Shown: positions 9,740-18,445, counted from the stretch's first letter. The stretch is DNA of 64,000 bases from Martelella sp. HB161492 (GCF_013184775.1 NZ_JAATVV010000001.1:186001-250000); one strand, 5' to 3'. Program-made: numbers and translations. The notes: generated from the letters alone by a model not told the origin.

Positions 9740-10756
9740 ATGTCCATTTTTTCGAAAACCAGTTTGCTTGGCGCAGCAGCAACCGTTGCCGTAATGGCAG
9801 CGGTATCCAGCCCGGCAATGGCGCTCGACAAGGTCAAGTTCGGCACCAACTGGCTCGCAGAAGCCGAGCATGGCGGCTACTATCAGGCGGTTGCCGACGG
9901 CACCTATGAAAAATACGGCCTCGATGTCGAGATCGTTCAGGGCGGCCCGCAGGCTGCCAATAATGCGCTGCTGATCGCCGGCAAGATCGATTTCTTCATG
10001 GGCACGCCACTGACCAATCTGAATGCCGTTGCTGAAGGTATTCCGATTGTCGATATCGCCGGCATCTTCCAGAAGAGCCCCGAAATCCTGATGGCACACC
10101 CCGATCAGGGCATCGACAAGTTCGAGGATCTGGCAACGCTGCCGACCATCCTGATGGGCAAGGACGGCTTTCTGTCCTATTTCGAATGGATGAAGGCCAA
10201 TTTCGAAGGCTTCAGCGACAGCCAGTACAAGCCCTACACCTTCAACCCGGCCCCCTTTATCGCCGATCCGAAGTCTGCTCAGCAGGGCTACCTGACCTCC
10301 GAACCCTACGAGATCCAGAAGCAGACCGGCTGGGAGCCCAAGGTATTCCTTCTCGCCGACCAGGGCTATTCGCCCTACGCCGAAACGATCACCGCCCAGA
10401 CCAAGCTGGTCAAGGAAAACCCTGATCTGGTTCAGCGTTTCGTCGATGCAACGCTCATCGGCTGGTACAACTATCTCTATGGCGACAACACTGCAGCCAA
10501 CGACCTGATCAAGAAGGACAATCCGGATATGACGGATGGTCAGATCGAATATTCCATCGCCAAGATGAAGGAATATGGCATCGTTGAATCCGGTGACGCC
10601 GATGAAGGCGGTATCGGCTGCCTGACCAAGGCCCATTATGACGGCTTCATCGCCGACATGGTCAAGGCCGGCGTCATCAAGGAAGGCCCGGATTACACCG
10701 CCGCCTACGATCCCGAATTCGTCTGCAAGAAGGTCGGCATGGAGCTGAAGAAGTAA
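9740..10756 (+). CDS. NMT1/THI5-like ABC substrate-binding protein, copy 2
   Basis: This is a 338-residue paralogue of the 8259 gene, with a different signal peptide (MSIFSKTSLLGAAATVAVMA to AMA, about residues 1-28) but an almost identical mature start. Most of the mature sequence aligns without gaps. The main block of difference is the segment after KIDF (FMGTPLTNLNAVAEGIP here, YMGSPQGSINAIIQQIP in copy 1), a region likely to line the ligand cleft. The pair therefore looks like a tandem duplication with shifted specificity feeding one ATPase/permease pair. It is followed after 80 bp by the ATPase gene. A purine-rich GAAGGGGAA lies before the ATG. Confidence 0.92.
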   Translation: MSIFSKTSLLGAAATVAVMAAVSSPAMALDKVKFGTNWLAEAEHGGYYQAVADGTYEKYGLDVEIVQGGPQAANNALLIAGKIDFFMGTPLTNLNAVAEGIPIVDIAGIFQKSPEILMAHPDQGIDKFEDLATLPTILMGKDGFLSYFEWMKANFEGFSDSQYKPYTFNPAPFIADPKSAQQGYLTSEPYEIQKQTGWEPKVFLLADQGYSPYAETITAQTKLVKENPDLVQRFVDATLIGWYNYLYGDNTAANDLIKKDNPDMTDGQIEYSIAKMKEYGIVESGDADEGGIGCLTKAHYDGFIADMVKAGVIKEGPDYTAAYDPEFVCKKVGMELKK

Positions 10757-10836
10757 TTCTTCCCATCTGAACGCCGCCGGCCCGCCGCTTTACGCGGGCC
10801 GGCTCCAGCAACGCCCAAGAAACCGGATCGAAGCGA

Positions 10837-11667
10837 ATGTCGCAAACAGGCGCCGCACTTGCGGATACTACTCCTCCATCGCTCGCCAAACCGCTGGTCA
10901 AGATGGAGCATGTGAGCAAGATTTTCTCCAATGGAACGCTCGCTCTCAACGATATGTCGCTTACCGTGGAACGCGGTCAGTTCATCAGCCTTCTCGGTCC
11001 GTCGGGCTGTGGCAAATCAACGGCCCTGCGCATCATGTCGGCGCTCGGCGATATCACGACGGGCACGATCGACTGGCCGAGTTCGCGCATTTCCTCCAAG
11101 GGCCGTCCGGAAGGCGATATCAGCTTTGTCTTCCAGGAGCCGACCCTGATGCCCTGGAAGACGGTGTTCGGCAATGTCTATCTGCCGTTGAAACTGCGCG
11201 GCGTCACCAAGGCAGCTGCAGCACCGGAGATCGAGAAGGTTCTGAAGACCGTCGGCCTGCAGGACTTTGCCAATGCCTATCCGCGCGAATTGTCCGGCGG
11301 CATGAAGATGCGCGTTTCCATTGCCCGCGCGCTTGTGACCAAGCCAAAGCTGCTGTTGATGGATGAGCCCTTCGCGGCCCTTGATGAAATCACCCGTCAG
11401 CGCCTCAATGACGACGTGCTGAAGCTGTGGCGCGAGACCGGTATCACGGTCATCTTCGTCACCCATTCCGTTTTCGAATCCGCTTATCTTTCCAGCCGCA
11501 TCGTTGTCATGCGCGCCCGTCCTGGCCAGGTTTTCGACGACTTCCCGCTCGTCACCAGCGCCGAGCGCGACGAAGACTATCGCACCTCGGAAGAATATCG
11601 CGCCGCCTGCGAGAAGGTCTCACACTCTCTGCAGGGCGCCATCCAGGCAGCCGGAGGACACCACTGA
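10837..11667 (+). CDS. ABC transporter ATPase (SsuB/TauB/ThiZ-like)
   Basis: This is a 276-residue cytoplasmic ATPase. Motifs are Walker A GPSGCGKS (about residues 54-61), the Q-loop in FVFQEPTLMPWKT, signature LSGGMKMR, Walker B LLLMDEPFAALDE and the switch His in VTHSVFESAYL. The family energises uptake of nitrate, sulfonate, taurine and pyrimidine-type substrates. Its stop overlaps the permease start by one base (TGATG), so the two are translationally coupled. A GC-rich inverted repeat lies between copy 2 of the binding protein and this gene (about 10772-10803), a possible processing hairpin that would let binding protein be made in excess. Confidence 0.93.
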   Translation: MSQTGAALADTTPPSLAKPLVKMEHVSKIFSNGTLALNDMSLTVERGQFISLLGPSGCGKSTALRIMSALGDITTGTIDWPSSRISSKGRPEGDISFVFQEPTLMPWKTVFGNVYLPLKLRGVTKAAAAPEIEKVLKTVGLQDFANAYPRELSGGMKMRVSIARALVTKPKLLLMDEPFAALDEITRQRLNDDVLKLWRETGITVIFVTHSVFESAYLSSRIVVMRARPGQVFDDFPLVTSAERDEDYRTSEEYRAACEKVSHSLQGAIQAAGGHH

Positions 11668-12512
11668 TGAGCGATCAGGCCATTGATGCCGCAACACTGC
11701 GGCCACAGCAGACTTTCTTCACCAAGAACAAGGATCTGATCCTGCAGATCGGCATTCCGGTGCTGGTCATCCTGTTTCTCGTCTTCGTCTGGCAGATGAT
11801 CGTCATCATCTACAAGACGCCGCCCTATATCCTGCCCGGCCCGACGCTGGTTGCCGAAGCCTTCGTGCGGGACTGGGGCATTCTGGCACCGGCACTCTGG
11901 GTCACCACCAAGATCACCTTCATCTCGCTGTTTCTCGCCCTTGTCGGCGGTGTCGGCCTTGCGGTGATCATGGTCCAGTCACGCTGGCTTGAACTGGCGC
12001 TCTACCCGATCACCGTCATCCTGCAGGTCACGCCGATCGTTGCCATCGCACCGCTGATCCTGATCTATACGCCGACCACCCAGGTCGCGCTTCTGATCTG
12101 CGCCTTCCTCGTCGCCTTCTTCCCGATCCTGTCCAACATGGCCCAGGGCCTGAAGAGCGTCGATCACAACCTCATCAACATGTTCGAGCTCTACGGCGCC
12201 TCGCGCTGGCAGACGCTCATTCATCTGAAACTGCCGGCCTCGCTGCCCTATTTCATGACCGGCCTCAGGATCGGCGGCGGCCTTGCCCTGATTGCCGCTG
12301 TCGTTGCCGAATTTGCCGCAGGCTCTGCAGGCGCTGGCTCAGGCCTTGCATTCCGCTTGCTGGAGGCACAGTTCCGCCTTAACATTCCGCGTCTCTTTGC
12401 AGCGCTGATCATGCTTGGCATGCTGGGTGTCGCAATCTTCGCGCTCACCTCCTTCATTGCCTGGCTCAGCCTGCATCGCTGGCATGAGAGCAGCATCAAG
12501 CGGGAAAACTGA
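11667..12512 (+). CDS. ABC transporter permease (SsuC/TauC/ThiX-like)
   Basis: This is a 281-residue inner-membrane protein beginning MSDQAIDAATLRPQQ, with about six transmembrane segments and the EAA loop YGASRWQTLIHLKLPASLP that contacts the ATPase. The ATG at 11667 overlaps the ATPase stop codon by one base; the longer frame from 11427 lies inside the ATPase gene and is not used. Its stop overlaps the next start by one base (12512). It forms the membrane channel for the binding proteins at 8259 and 9740. Confidence 0.93.
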   Translation: MSDQAIDAATLRPQQTFFTKNKDLILQIGIPVLVILFLVFVWQMIVIIYKTPPYILPGPTLVAEAFVRDWGILAPALWVTTKITFISLFLALVGGVGLAVIMVQSRWLELALYPITVILQVTPIVAIAPLILIYTPTTQVALLICAFLVAFFPILSNMAQGLKSVDHNLINMFELYGASRWQTLIHLKLPASLPYFMTGLRIGGGLALIAAVVAEFAAGSAGAGSGLAFRLLEAQFRLNIPRLFAALIMLGMLGVAIFALTSFIAWLSLHRWHESSIKREN

Positions 12513-13825
12513 TGTCCACGAATTTCGTTGAACTTCCTTCAGCGCGTCATTTCGCGCTGAAGCACTGCACATTGCCCAAAATCAGCGTCAATGGCGCCGA
12601 TGATTTCGCGGCCCGCGAAGGTCTGATCAAGGCCGATCTCATCATCGCCGATGGCAAGGTCGATCAGATCCTGCCCTATGGTTCAGCCGATGCCACGCTT
12701 CCCGCGGCCGATCTGCGTGACGGCATGGTCTGGCCCTGCTTTGCCGAACTCCACACCCATATCGACAAGGGCCATATCTGGGAGCGGCGGCGCAATCCCG
12801 ACGGCACCTTCATGGGCGCACTGGAAAATGTGAAGCTCGACCGCGAGGCCAACTGGTCGGCGGACGATGTGGCCGCGCGCATGGAATTCTCGCTGAAGAC
12901 AGCCTATGCCCACGGCACCGCCCTTCTGCGCACCCATCTCGACAGCCTGCCACCGCAGCATCGCATCTCGTTCGAGGTCTTCTCCGCGATGCGCGAGAAA
13001 TGGAAGGGCCGAATTGACCTGCAGGCCGTCGCGCTATTCTCCACCGAGATGATCTTCGAGCCATTCTTCGACGATCTCGTTCAGGTGATCCGCGACCATG
13101 GCGGTCTTCTTGGCGGTGTCACCATGATGCTGCCCGATCTCGACGCCCAGCTCGACAAGATGTTCCGCACCGCAAGTGATAACGGCTTCGATATCGACCT
13201 GCATGTCGACGAGACCGAAGAGCGCGAAGTGCTGACGCTGAAGAAAATCGCCGAGGCCAAGATCCGCAACGGCTATGAAGGCAAGGTCACGGTTGGCCAT
13301 TGCTGCTCGCTGGCGCGCCAGGATGAGGAAACCGCGAAACGCACCATTGATGTGGTCGCCAAAGCCGGTCTTTCGGTCGTCTCGCTACCGATGTGCAACA
13401 TGTATCTGCAGGACCGGCACACGGGCCGCACGCCACGCTGGCGCGGTGTCACCCTGTTCAAGGAACTGACCGCCGCCGGTGTTCAGACCTGCGTCTCCTC
13501 CGACAATACCCGCGACCCCTTCTATGCCTATGGCGATCTTGATGGTGTCGAAGTCGTCCGCGAGGCAGTCCGTATTCTTCAGCTCGACCATCCTCTCGAT
13601 GAAGCCGCGCGCATCATGACCCGCACGCCGGCCGAAATTATGGGGGTTGCCGACCGCGGCGTGATTGCCGAAGGCGGCCCCGCCGATCTCGTCTTGTTCA
13701 GCGCCCGGCGCTGGAGCGAGTTTCTGTCCCGTCCGCAGGCTGACCGCATCGTGATGCGGAATGGCATGGGCATCGACCGCAGCCTGCCGGATTATCGCGA
13801 ACTTGACCCGCTCATGGATAAGTGA
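12512..13825 (+). CDS. Cytosine-deaminase-like amidohydrolase
   Basis: This is a 437-residue metal-dependent amidohydrolase of the CodA (cytosine/creatinine/isocytosine deaminase) branch, cytoplasmic. Ligands can be read off: HTH (His81, His83), HVDE (His231, with Glu234 as general acid), GH (His263) and SSDNTRDP (Asp331), in the order and spacing of E. coli CodA. Substrate-side residues differ enough from CodA (around SSDNTRDPFYAYGDLDG) that cytosine is not assured; related enzymes deaminate creatinine, isocytosine or pterin-like rings. One-base overlap with the permease gene upstream, and the next gene starts at once downstream. The transporter probably delivers its substrate. Confidence 0.88.
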   Translation: MSTNFVELPSARHFALKHCTLPKISVNGADDFAAREGLIKADLIIADGKVDQILPYGSADATLPAADLRDGMVWPCFAELHTHIDKGHIWERRRNPDGTFMGALENVKLDREANWSADDVAARMEFSLKTAYAHGTALLRTHLDSLPPQHRISFEVFSAMREKWKGRIDLQAVALFSTEMIFEPFFDDLVQVIRDHGGLLGGVTMMLPDLDAQLDKMFRTASDNGFDIDLHVDETEEREVLTLKKIAEAKIRNGYEGKVTVGHCCSLARQDEETAKRTIDVVAKAGLSVVSLPMCNMYLQDRHTGRTPRWRGVTLFKELTAAGVQTCVSSDNTRDPFYAYGDLDGVEVVREAVRILQLDHPLDEAARIMTRTPAEIMGVADRGVIAEGGPADLVLFSARRWSEFLSRPQADRIVMRNGMGIDRSLPDYRELDPLMDK

Positions 13826-13827
13826 AC

Positions 13828-15237
13828 ATGACTGACTATCAGCAGATCAAGGCCGAACTTGAAGGCATTGCCATCGAAGACAATCCCGCAATGGTTCTGC
13901 GCAAGAGCCGGGACTTCTACTGGTACTCGCCAATTCTCAAGGCGCAGCTTGAACATGTCACCGGCGACCTGATCGTCTCCCCGGAAAATGAAGACGAACT
14001 GATCAAGGTGCTGAAGGTTGCCTTCAAGCATGACGCGCCCGTGACCGCGCGTGGCGGCGGCACCGGCAATTACGGCCAGTCCATGCCGCTGTCCGGCGGT
14101 ATCGTGCTCGACATGACCAAAATGAACCGGATCAAGCTGATCGAGCCTGGCCGCGTCATTGCAGAGCCAGGCATCATCTGCGCCGAGCTTGATCGCCAGA
14201 CCAAGGCCCATTCCGGCCAGGAACTGCGGTTCCACCCTTCCACCACCGGTCAGGCAACCCTCGGCGGCTTCATCGCCGGTGGCTCCGGCGGTGTCGGTTC
14301 GGTCCACTGGGGCGGCCTGCGCGATCTCGGCAATGTGCTGCGTCTCAGGATCGTCACGCTGGAGGCCGAACCGCGGGTGATGGAGCTGACCTCGCTCGAT
14401 CTGCTCAAGGTCTCCCATGCCTATGGCACCAACGGCATCATCACCGAAGTGGAAATGCCGCTGGCACCTGCCTATGAATGGGTGGATGTGATCGTCGGCC
14501 ATGACAGCTTCATGGATGCGGTGCGTTTCTCCGATCATCTGGCAAGCTCCACCGGCATTCTCACCAAGGAAATCGCCCCGATTGCGGCACCGGTTCCCTA
14601 TAACTATTTCACCCGGCTGAAGCCTTTCCTCGAAGAAGGCGAGTCGATCTCCGTCGTCATGGTGGCGCCGCACTCGATCGAGCCGTTCAAGGCGCTGGTC
14701 GAGGTGCATGGCGGCACGATCCGTTATCGCTCGGACACGGCGGAGAACACCAAGGGCGTGCCGCGCGCCTATGAGCTCGGCTGGAACCACACGACGCTGC
14801 GCGCGATGAAGATGGAGCCTGACAATTTCACCTATCTTCAGGTTCAGTATCCGAGCCCCGGCCATGTCGCCAAGGTTCAGGAAATGTGCGCGATCTTCGG
14901 CGACGAAGTGATCGGCCATCTGGAATTTCTGCGTTTTGACGGCGCAATCCAGTGCTCGGGCCTGCCACTGGTGCGTTACACCACGCCGGAGCGCCTGGAA
15001 GAGATCATCCGTATTCACGAAGAAAACGGCTGCCCGGTGTTCAATCCGCACCGCTATACGCTGGAAGAAGGCGGCATGAAGCAGACGGACGAGCGACAGC
15101 TGGAATTCAAGAAGGAAACCGATCCGAAGGGGCTGCTGAACCCCGGCAAGATGATTGCCTGGGACGACCCGGAATTCGATTTCAAGGCCGGCAAGAACTA
15201 CCTGTTCAAGGGTATCACCGCCGTTACCGGAGAATAG
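13828..15237 (+). CDS. FAD-linked oxidase (PCMH/VAO fold)
   Basis: This is a 469-residue flavoprotein. The FAD-binding PCMH motif VTARGGGTGNYGQSMPLSGG is at about residues 70-90, with the second half TTGQATLGGFIAGGSGGVGS near 137-157 and a C-terminal NPGKM motif typical of glycolate-oxidase/D-lactate-dehydrogenase-like FAD_binding_4 proteins. Such enzymes oxidise alcohols, hydroxy acids or amines and pass electrons to oxygen or a carrier. A GTG at 13822 overlaps the upstream stop, but the ATG at 13828 is taken as the start. It is likely the oxidative step after the deaminase in the same operon. Substrate unknown. Confidence 0.85.
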   Translation: MTDYQQIKAELEGIAIEDNPAMVLRKSRDFYWYSPILKAQLEHVTGDLIVSPENEDELIKVLKVAFKHDAPVTARGGGTGNYGQSMPLSGGIVLDMTKMNRIKLIEPGRVIAEPGIICAELDRQTKAHSGQELRFHPSTTGQATLGGFIAGGSGGVGSVHWGGLRDLGNVLRLRIVTLEAEPRVMELTSLDLLKVSHAYGTNGIITEVEMPLAPAYEWVDVIVGHDSFMDAVRFSDHLASSTGILTKEIAPIAAPVPYNYFTRLKPFLEEGESISVVMVAPHSIEPFKALVEVHGGTIRYRSDTAENTKGVPRAYELGWNHTTLRAMKMEPDNFTYLQVQYPSPGHVAKVQEMCAIFGDEVIGHLEFLRFDGAIQCSGLPLVRYTTPERLEEIIRIHEENGCPVFNPHRYTLEEGGMKQTDERQLEFKKETDPKGLLNPGKMIAWDDPEFDFKAGKNYLFKGITAVTGE

Positions 15238-15238
15238 C

Positions 15239-15820
15239 ATGCGCGTCCTGGTCCTCTTTTCGCATCCGGTGGAGACGAGCTACGGCGCAGCACTCCACCG
15301 CCAGGTGGTCGAAAGCCTGACGGCGGCCGGCCATGAGGTGGATGATTGCGATCTTTATGCCGAGAATTTCTCCCCGGTCCTGACCCGTGAGGAGCGGATG
15401 GGCTACCACACCTATCCGGAAAACACCGAACCGGTGAAATCCTATGTCGAGCGGCTGAAGGCGGCGCAAGCGCTGGTCATCTGCACGCCGATCTGGAATT
15501 TCGGTTTCCCGGCCATCCTGAAGGGTTATTTCGACCGCGTCTGGCTGCCGGGTGTCAACTTCTCGATCGAAAACGGCAAGGTGCAGCCGTCGCTGCGCCA
15601 TATCCGCAAGATCGCCGCTGTCTTCACCTATGGTGGCGACCGCAAGCGGGCCTTCCTTGCGGGTGATCCGCCGAGAAAGCTGTTCATGCGGGCCATCCGC
15701 GTGCAGGTGAAGCTCGGCGCGCCGGCGAAATTCCTCGCCCATTACGACATGAACAACTGCACACCGGAAACAAGGGCGAAGTTCCTTGCCAAGGTAAAGC
15801 GGGAAATGGAAGCGTTCTGA
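15239..15820 (+). CDS. NAD(P)H-dependent flavodoxin-fold oxidoreductase
   Basis: This is a 193-residue cytoplasmic protein of the flavodoxin-like/NAD(P)H:quinone oxidoreductase (MdaB/KefF/WrbA-like) family. Visible are the N-terminal beta strand and FMN-phosphate region (VLVLFSHPVETSYG) and the core TPIWNFGFPAILKGYFDRVW. The ATG at 15239 lies two bases after the stop of the FAD oxidase, so it is the last gene of the operon. It may supply reduced flavin or reduce a quinone or imine intermediate made by the FAD oxidase; this pairing is inference. A strong terminator follows 30 bp downstream. Confidence 0.88.
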   Translation: MRVLVLFSHPVETSYGAALHRQVVESLTAAGHEVDDCDLYAENFSPVLTREERMGYHTYPENTEPVKSYVERLKAAQALVICTPIWNFGFPAILKGYFDRVWLPGVNFSIENGKVQPSLRHIRKIAAVFTYGGDRKRAFLAGDPPRKLFMRAIRVQVKLGAPAKFLAHYDMNNCTPETRAKFLAKVKREMEAF

Positions 15821-15849
15821 ACTGCGCTTGCCTGTCGGCGGAACACGAC

Positions 15850-15879
15850 AGCACCGGGCGAGACGCCCGGTGCTTTTTT
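15850..15879 (+). terminator. Rho-independent terminator of the ABC/amidohydrolase operon
   Basis: There is an 11-bp perfect stem (AGCACCGGGCG / CGCCCGGTGCT) with AGA loop, followed by a run of T residues. It lies 30 bp past the last gene of the operon. Confidence 0.92.
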
Positions 15880-15903
15880 GAATTTGATGCCGCCGAAGGG
15901 ACC

Positions 15904-16150
15904 GACGACGCGCAGAGCGTTTCCAGGAAGAGCGGATACCGGTTTTCCGTCCGGAAACGCGAGGAAACAAAGACTTGGAGCGCCGTGCGTCCTTCTGGGC
16001 GCACGGCGCTCCAACTTATTTGGTCAGCGGATCGAGACGCCTCCTAGAGCGCCGTGCATCCATTCGGATGCACAAAGGACGCTCTAACTTATTGAATCTA
16101 CGCATCGTTCTTTTCGAAAATCGATTCCGATTTTCGAGCCGATGCGCTAG
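15904..16150. repeat. Mosaic of rhizobial palindromic intergenic repeats
   Basis: Three palindromic modules stand in a row. Module 1 (about 15912-15970) contains GAGCGTTTCCAGGAAGAGCG and the ACCGGTTTTCCGTCCGGAAA core. Module 2 is a near-perfect hairpin at 15976-16012 (GGAGCGCCGTGCGTCC / GGGCGCACGGCGCTCC). Module 3 (16047-16150) joins a degenerate copy of module 2 (GAGCGCCGTGCATCC ... GGACGCTC) to the ACGCATCGTTCTTTTCG / CGAAAATCG / GATTTTCG hairpin. I recall near-identical modules scattered between genes in Rhizobium, Agrobacterium and Brucella genomes. It separates the catabolic operon from the PqaA-like gene, whose stop codon lies at its right edge. Confidence 0.75.
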
Positions 16151-17970
16151 TTCGGGTTGTTGATGATATAGACCGGGCTTTCCCGATAGTGCTTGCTGAC
16201 GAGCGCAGGTGGGTGCTCACCGGGATAGATAACGCCAAGGAAAAAACCGAGATAGGCCGACGAGGGATCGCCATTGCATCCCTGCATCCGCTCCACGATC
16301 CAGGAAAAGCTCGGATTCCAGCGCCAGAAGAAAAAGCCGTCAGGCACAAACTCGACGTCACTGAAATAGGCCTTGTCTGAATATCTTATCGGATCGCCGC
16401 TCTGATAGGGATATATTAGAAGGTCCGTCTTGTTGTTTGCATAGGCGCAGCGATAGTAGACTGCAGCTCCATCATCCTGGATCAGTGGCAATTGCGTGGT
16501 CTTGATCAGGAACGACTGCCCGGCGGACTGCCACATAAGCTGTGACATGAAATTGTTGGCGTATTGCGATTCGGGGGTATAGTTGAAGATGTTGCCTGAG
16601 ATTCCCGTTGCATCAATGACGAATCCGAGGATTGCAAAGGCCGGCTCGATGAGGCTCGGATAATCCTTCGGGTCGATGCGCCCGTGGCCGACATTCGGCA
16701 TCTGAACGAGGGAAGCATAGGGATCGAAACCGCCAATCCAGAAATCTTCCATGACATAGGCAGGAGCGATGGGCGTGAAATAGTCATCATGCGTCGCCGC
16801 GACTTCAAGGATCGGGAATCCATTCAATATCCCGGAACTCTGCCGGAGATAGGGAGCAATATCCACCTGAGCCTCCCAGGCGGCAAAGCTTCCGCTGGAA
16901 ATAACGTCGAGAAGGTTGCGATCGCTTGTGTTGTATTTCTTGTCGCGTTCATAGGGTTGCAGGTCGTGAGACCACCCGTGGTATTCAGACGGGAAATAGA
17001 AATTGGCACTGATGGACGACAGCACGGGCTGCAGATCGAAGGGCATGACCATCGGAATTGCGGCCTTCGACATCTGATCATGCGTCAGATCATACATCAG
17101 CGCCAGGTAAAGCGCCCAGCCGCGCTTCGATGCACCCGCCAGCACATAATTCGTGGCCCGCGGGAAATGCGCCAGATCCGATATCTGTCCGACCGAAGCC
17201 ATCCCCGCCTCCATTCCATGGACCAGCGACGAGGCCATCGGAAACAGCGTCACATAGTCCATATACTCGTTTATCTGGTCCAGGTGCTTTCCGGGATACA
17301 TGATACTTTCGGCGATGAGATCATCTTCGCTCCGGAGATAATAATTGCCGTCAATCGGACTTTTGATCTCGACCGGTTCAACCGGAATATCGAGCTGCAC
17401 GATGATCGGAACATTCGTCGACGCCGAAATCAGCGAAGCGAGATTGGCGGTAACGCAGTTGACATCGGTCGAAGTAATCCTGCAGCCACTTGTCAGAACG
17501 GCATCGATATCCTGCGGCTGCATGCCGTAGGATGGCAAGGTTATGATCTCAGCCAGAAGATCGTGGAACAGGGCATAGTAGAATTCCGCATCCTCGGTAC
17601 CGCCCGCGCCAAGATAAAGATATTCGCTGGAGCCTCCGCCGAAATTCGAAGGCTTGGTCACAATCACCTTCTGGGTCCAGGCGCCGCCGCCGCTGTCTGC
17701 CGAAATAAAGTCAGAAGCAGTGTTGTACCAGCTCGTCTGTGCAACAAAGTCGCAGAGGTAAGTTTCCGAAAGGGCTGTCGCCAAGGTGTTGACCGATTCG
17801 CAATTGCTATAGGTGCCCGCGGCTCCGACCGTGTTGTCGATAAAGTCGAACAATTGCGCAAGTGGCTTCGGTTGCTCAGCGAGCACGGGGCTTTCCGCCA
17901 CAAAGGAAGCTGCAAAAACTATCCCAATGGCGACGAGCTTTCTCGCCGCCAATGCAGTCAATACGTGCAT
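16147..17970 (-). CDS. Secreted PhoPQ-activated pathogenicity-related (PqaA-like) protein
   Basis: This is a 607-residue protein with a signal peptide (residues 1-31, AESPVLA|EQP) and an alpha/beta-hydrolase-like core. The segment NYVLAGASKRGWALYLALMYD (about residues 260-290) matches the GASKRGW motif of the PhoPQ-activated pathogenicity-related family, where the Ser is the likely nucleophile. A downstream His in PNVGHGRIDPKDYP fits a catalytic triad. Four to six Cys residues in the mature part suggest disulfides and a periplasmic or secreted site. The ATG at 17970 is preceded by GGAGGCGAAA, a good ribosome-binding site. Family function is poorly known. It stands alone between a repeat mosaic and an AT-rich gap, and its base composition looks somewhat less GC-rich than its neighbours, so it may have been acquired. 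Confidence 0.78.
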   Translation of the reverse strand: MHVLTALAARKLVAIGIVFAASFVAESPVLAEQPKPLAQLFDFIDNTVGAAGTYSNCESVNTLATALSETYLCDFVAQTSWYNTASDFISADSGGGAWTQKVIVTKPSNFGGGSSEYLYLGAGGTEDAEFYYALFHDLLAEIITLPSYGMQPQDIDAVLTSGCRITSTDVNCVTANLASLISASTNVPIIVQLDIPVEPVEIKSPIDGNYYLRSEDDLIAESIMYPGKHLDQINEYMDYVTLFPMASSLVHGMEAGMASVGQISDLAHFPRATNYVLAGASKRGWALYLALMYDLTHDQMSKAAIPMVMPFDLQPVLSSISANFYFPSEYHGWSHDLQPYERDKKYNTSDRNLLDVISSGSFAAWEAQVDIAPYLRQSSGILNGFPILEVAATHDDYFTPIAPAYVMEDFWIGGFDPYASLVQMPNVGHGRIDPKDYPSLIEPAFAILGFVIDATGISGNIFNYTPESQYANNFMSQLMWQSAGQSFLIKTTQLPLIQDDGAAVYYRCAYANNKTDLLIYPYQSGDPIRYSDKAYFSDVEFVPDGFFFWRWNPSFSWIVERMQGCNGDPSSAYLGFFLGVIYPGEHPPALVSKHYRESPVYIINNPN

Positions 17971-18370
17971 TTTCGCCTCCAGGCTTTACGTTTGAAGAAC
18001 ATCTGATTTCGTGCCGCGCTGTATCTGCGGCCATGCATATGGACTTTCATCGCCGAGCCTGATCGCTTCACGCTCCAGCCATGCGTAAGAGGAAATAGAC
18101 CTGTATACTACTTTAGCGATTTATTTAATTTATTGCTATTTATGATTGCAGTCAATATTCCCGTTCAACCGCGCGGAAATTTCGTTCACGCCTGCCTTCT
18201 GGATCCTCGCAAGAGCCATCCGCGCCGGACGCACCGGATGGTGCCGGGACAACAGTCTGCGGCAATTTTCCCGGTCGAGACGGAGGGGAGACCGAAAGCG
18301 GGAAATCCAAGCCTTCCGATACTTTTCTTGCACCCGCCCTTTACAAAACGGGTCATCTGACTAGGTCTAG
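17971..18370. other. Intergenic region between divergent PqaA-like and GH32 genes
   Basis: No gene is recognised in these 400 bases. Bases 18085-18165 are strongly AT-rich (ACTTTAGCGATTTATTTAAT and following), unlike the rest of the window, and probably hold the promoter of the minus-strand gene. Short open frames here lack coding character. Confidence 0.5.
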
Positions 18371-18409
18371 AAGAGGCCCTGCCGTCAGCAAACCACGGCA
18401 GGGCCTCTT
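18371..18409. terminator. Perfect 15-bp stem-loop just before the GH32 gene
   Basis: AAGAGGCCCTGCCGT pairs exactly with ACGGCAGGGCCTCTT around a 9-base loop (CAGCAAACC). It has terminator strength, but there is no gene ending upstream on the plus strand, and the first downstream start is only 37 bp away. It could be a leader hairpin of the GH32 mRNA, a terminator left from a lost gene, or a barrier for transcription from the left. Confidence 0.6.
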
Positions 18410-18445
18410 GATCGTTTTGCGGGAGGGGAGACGGAAAGGAAGAGA

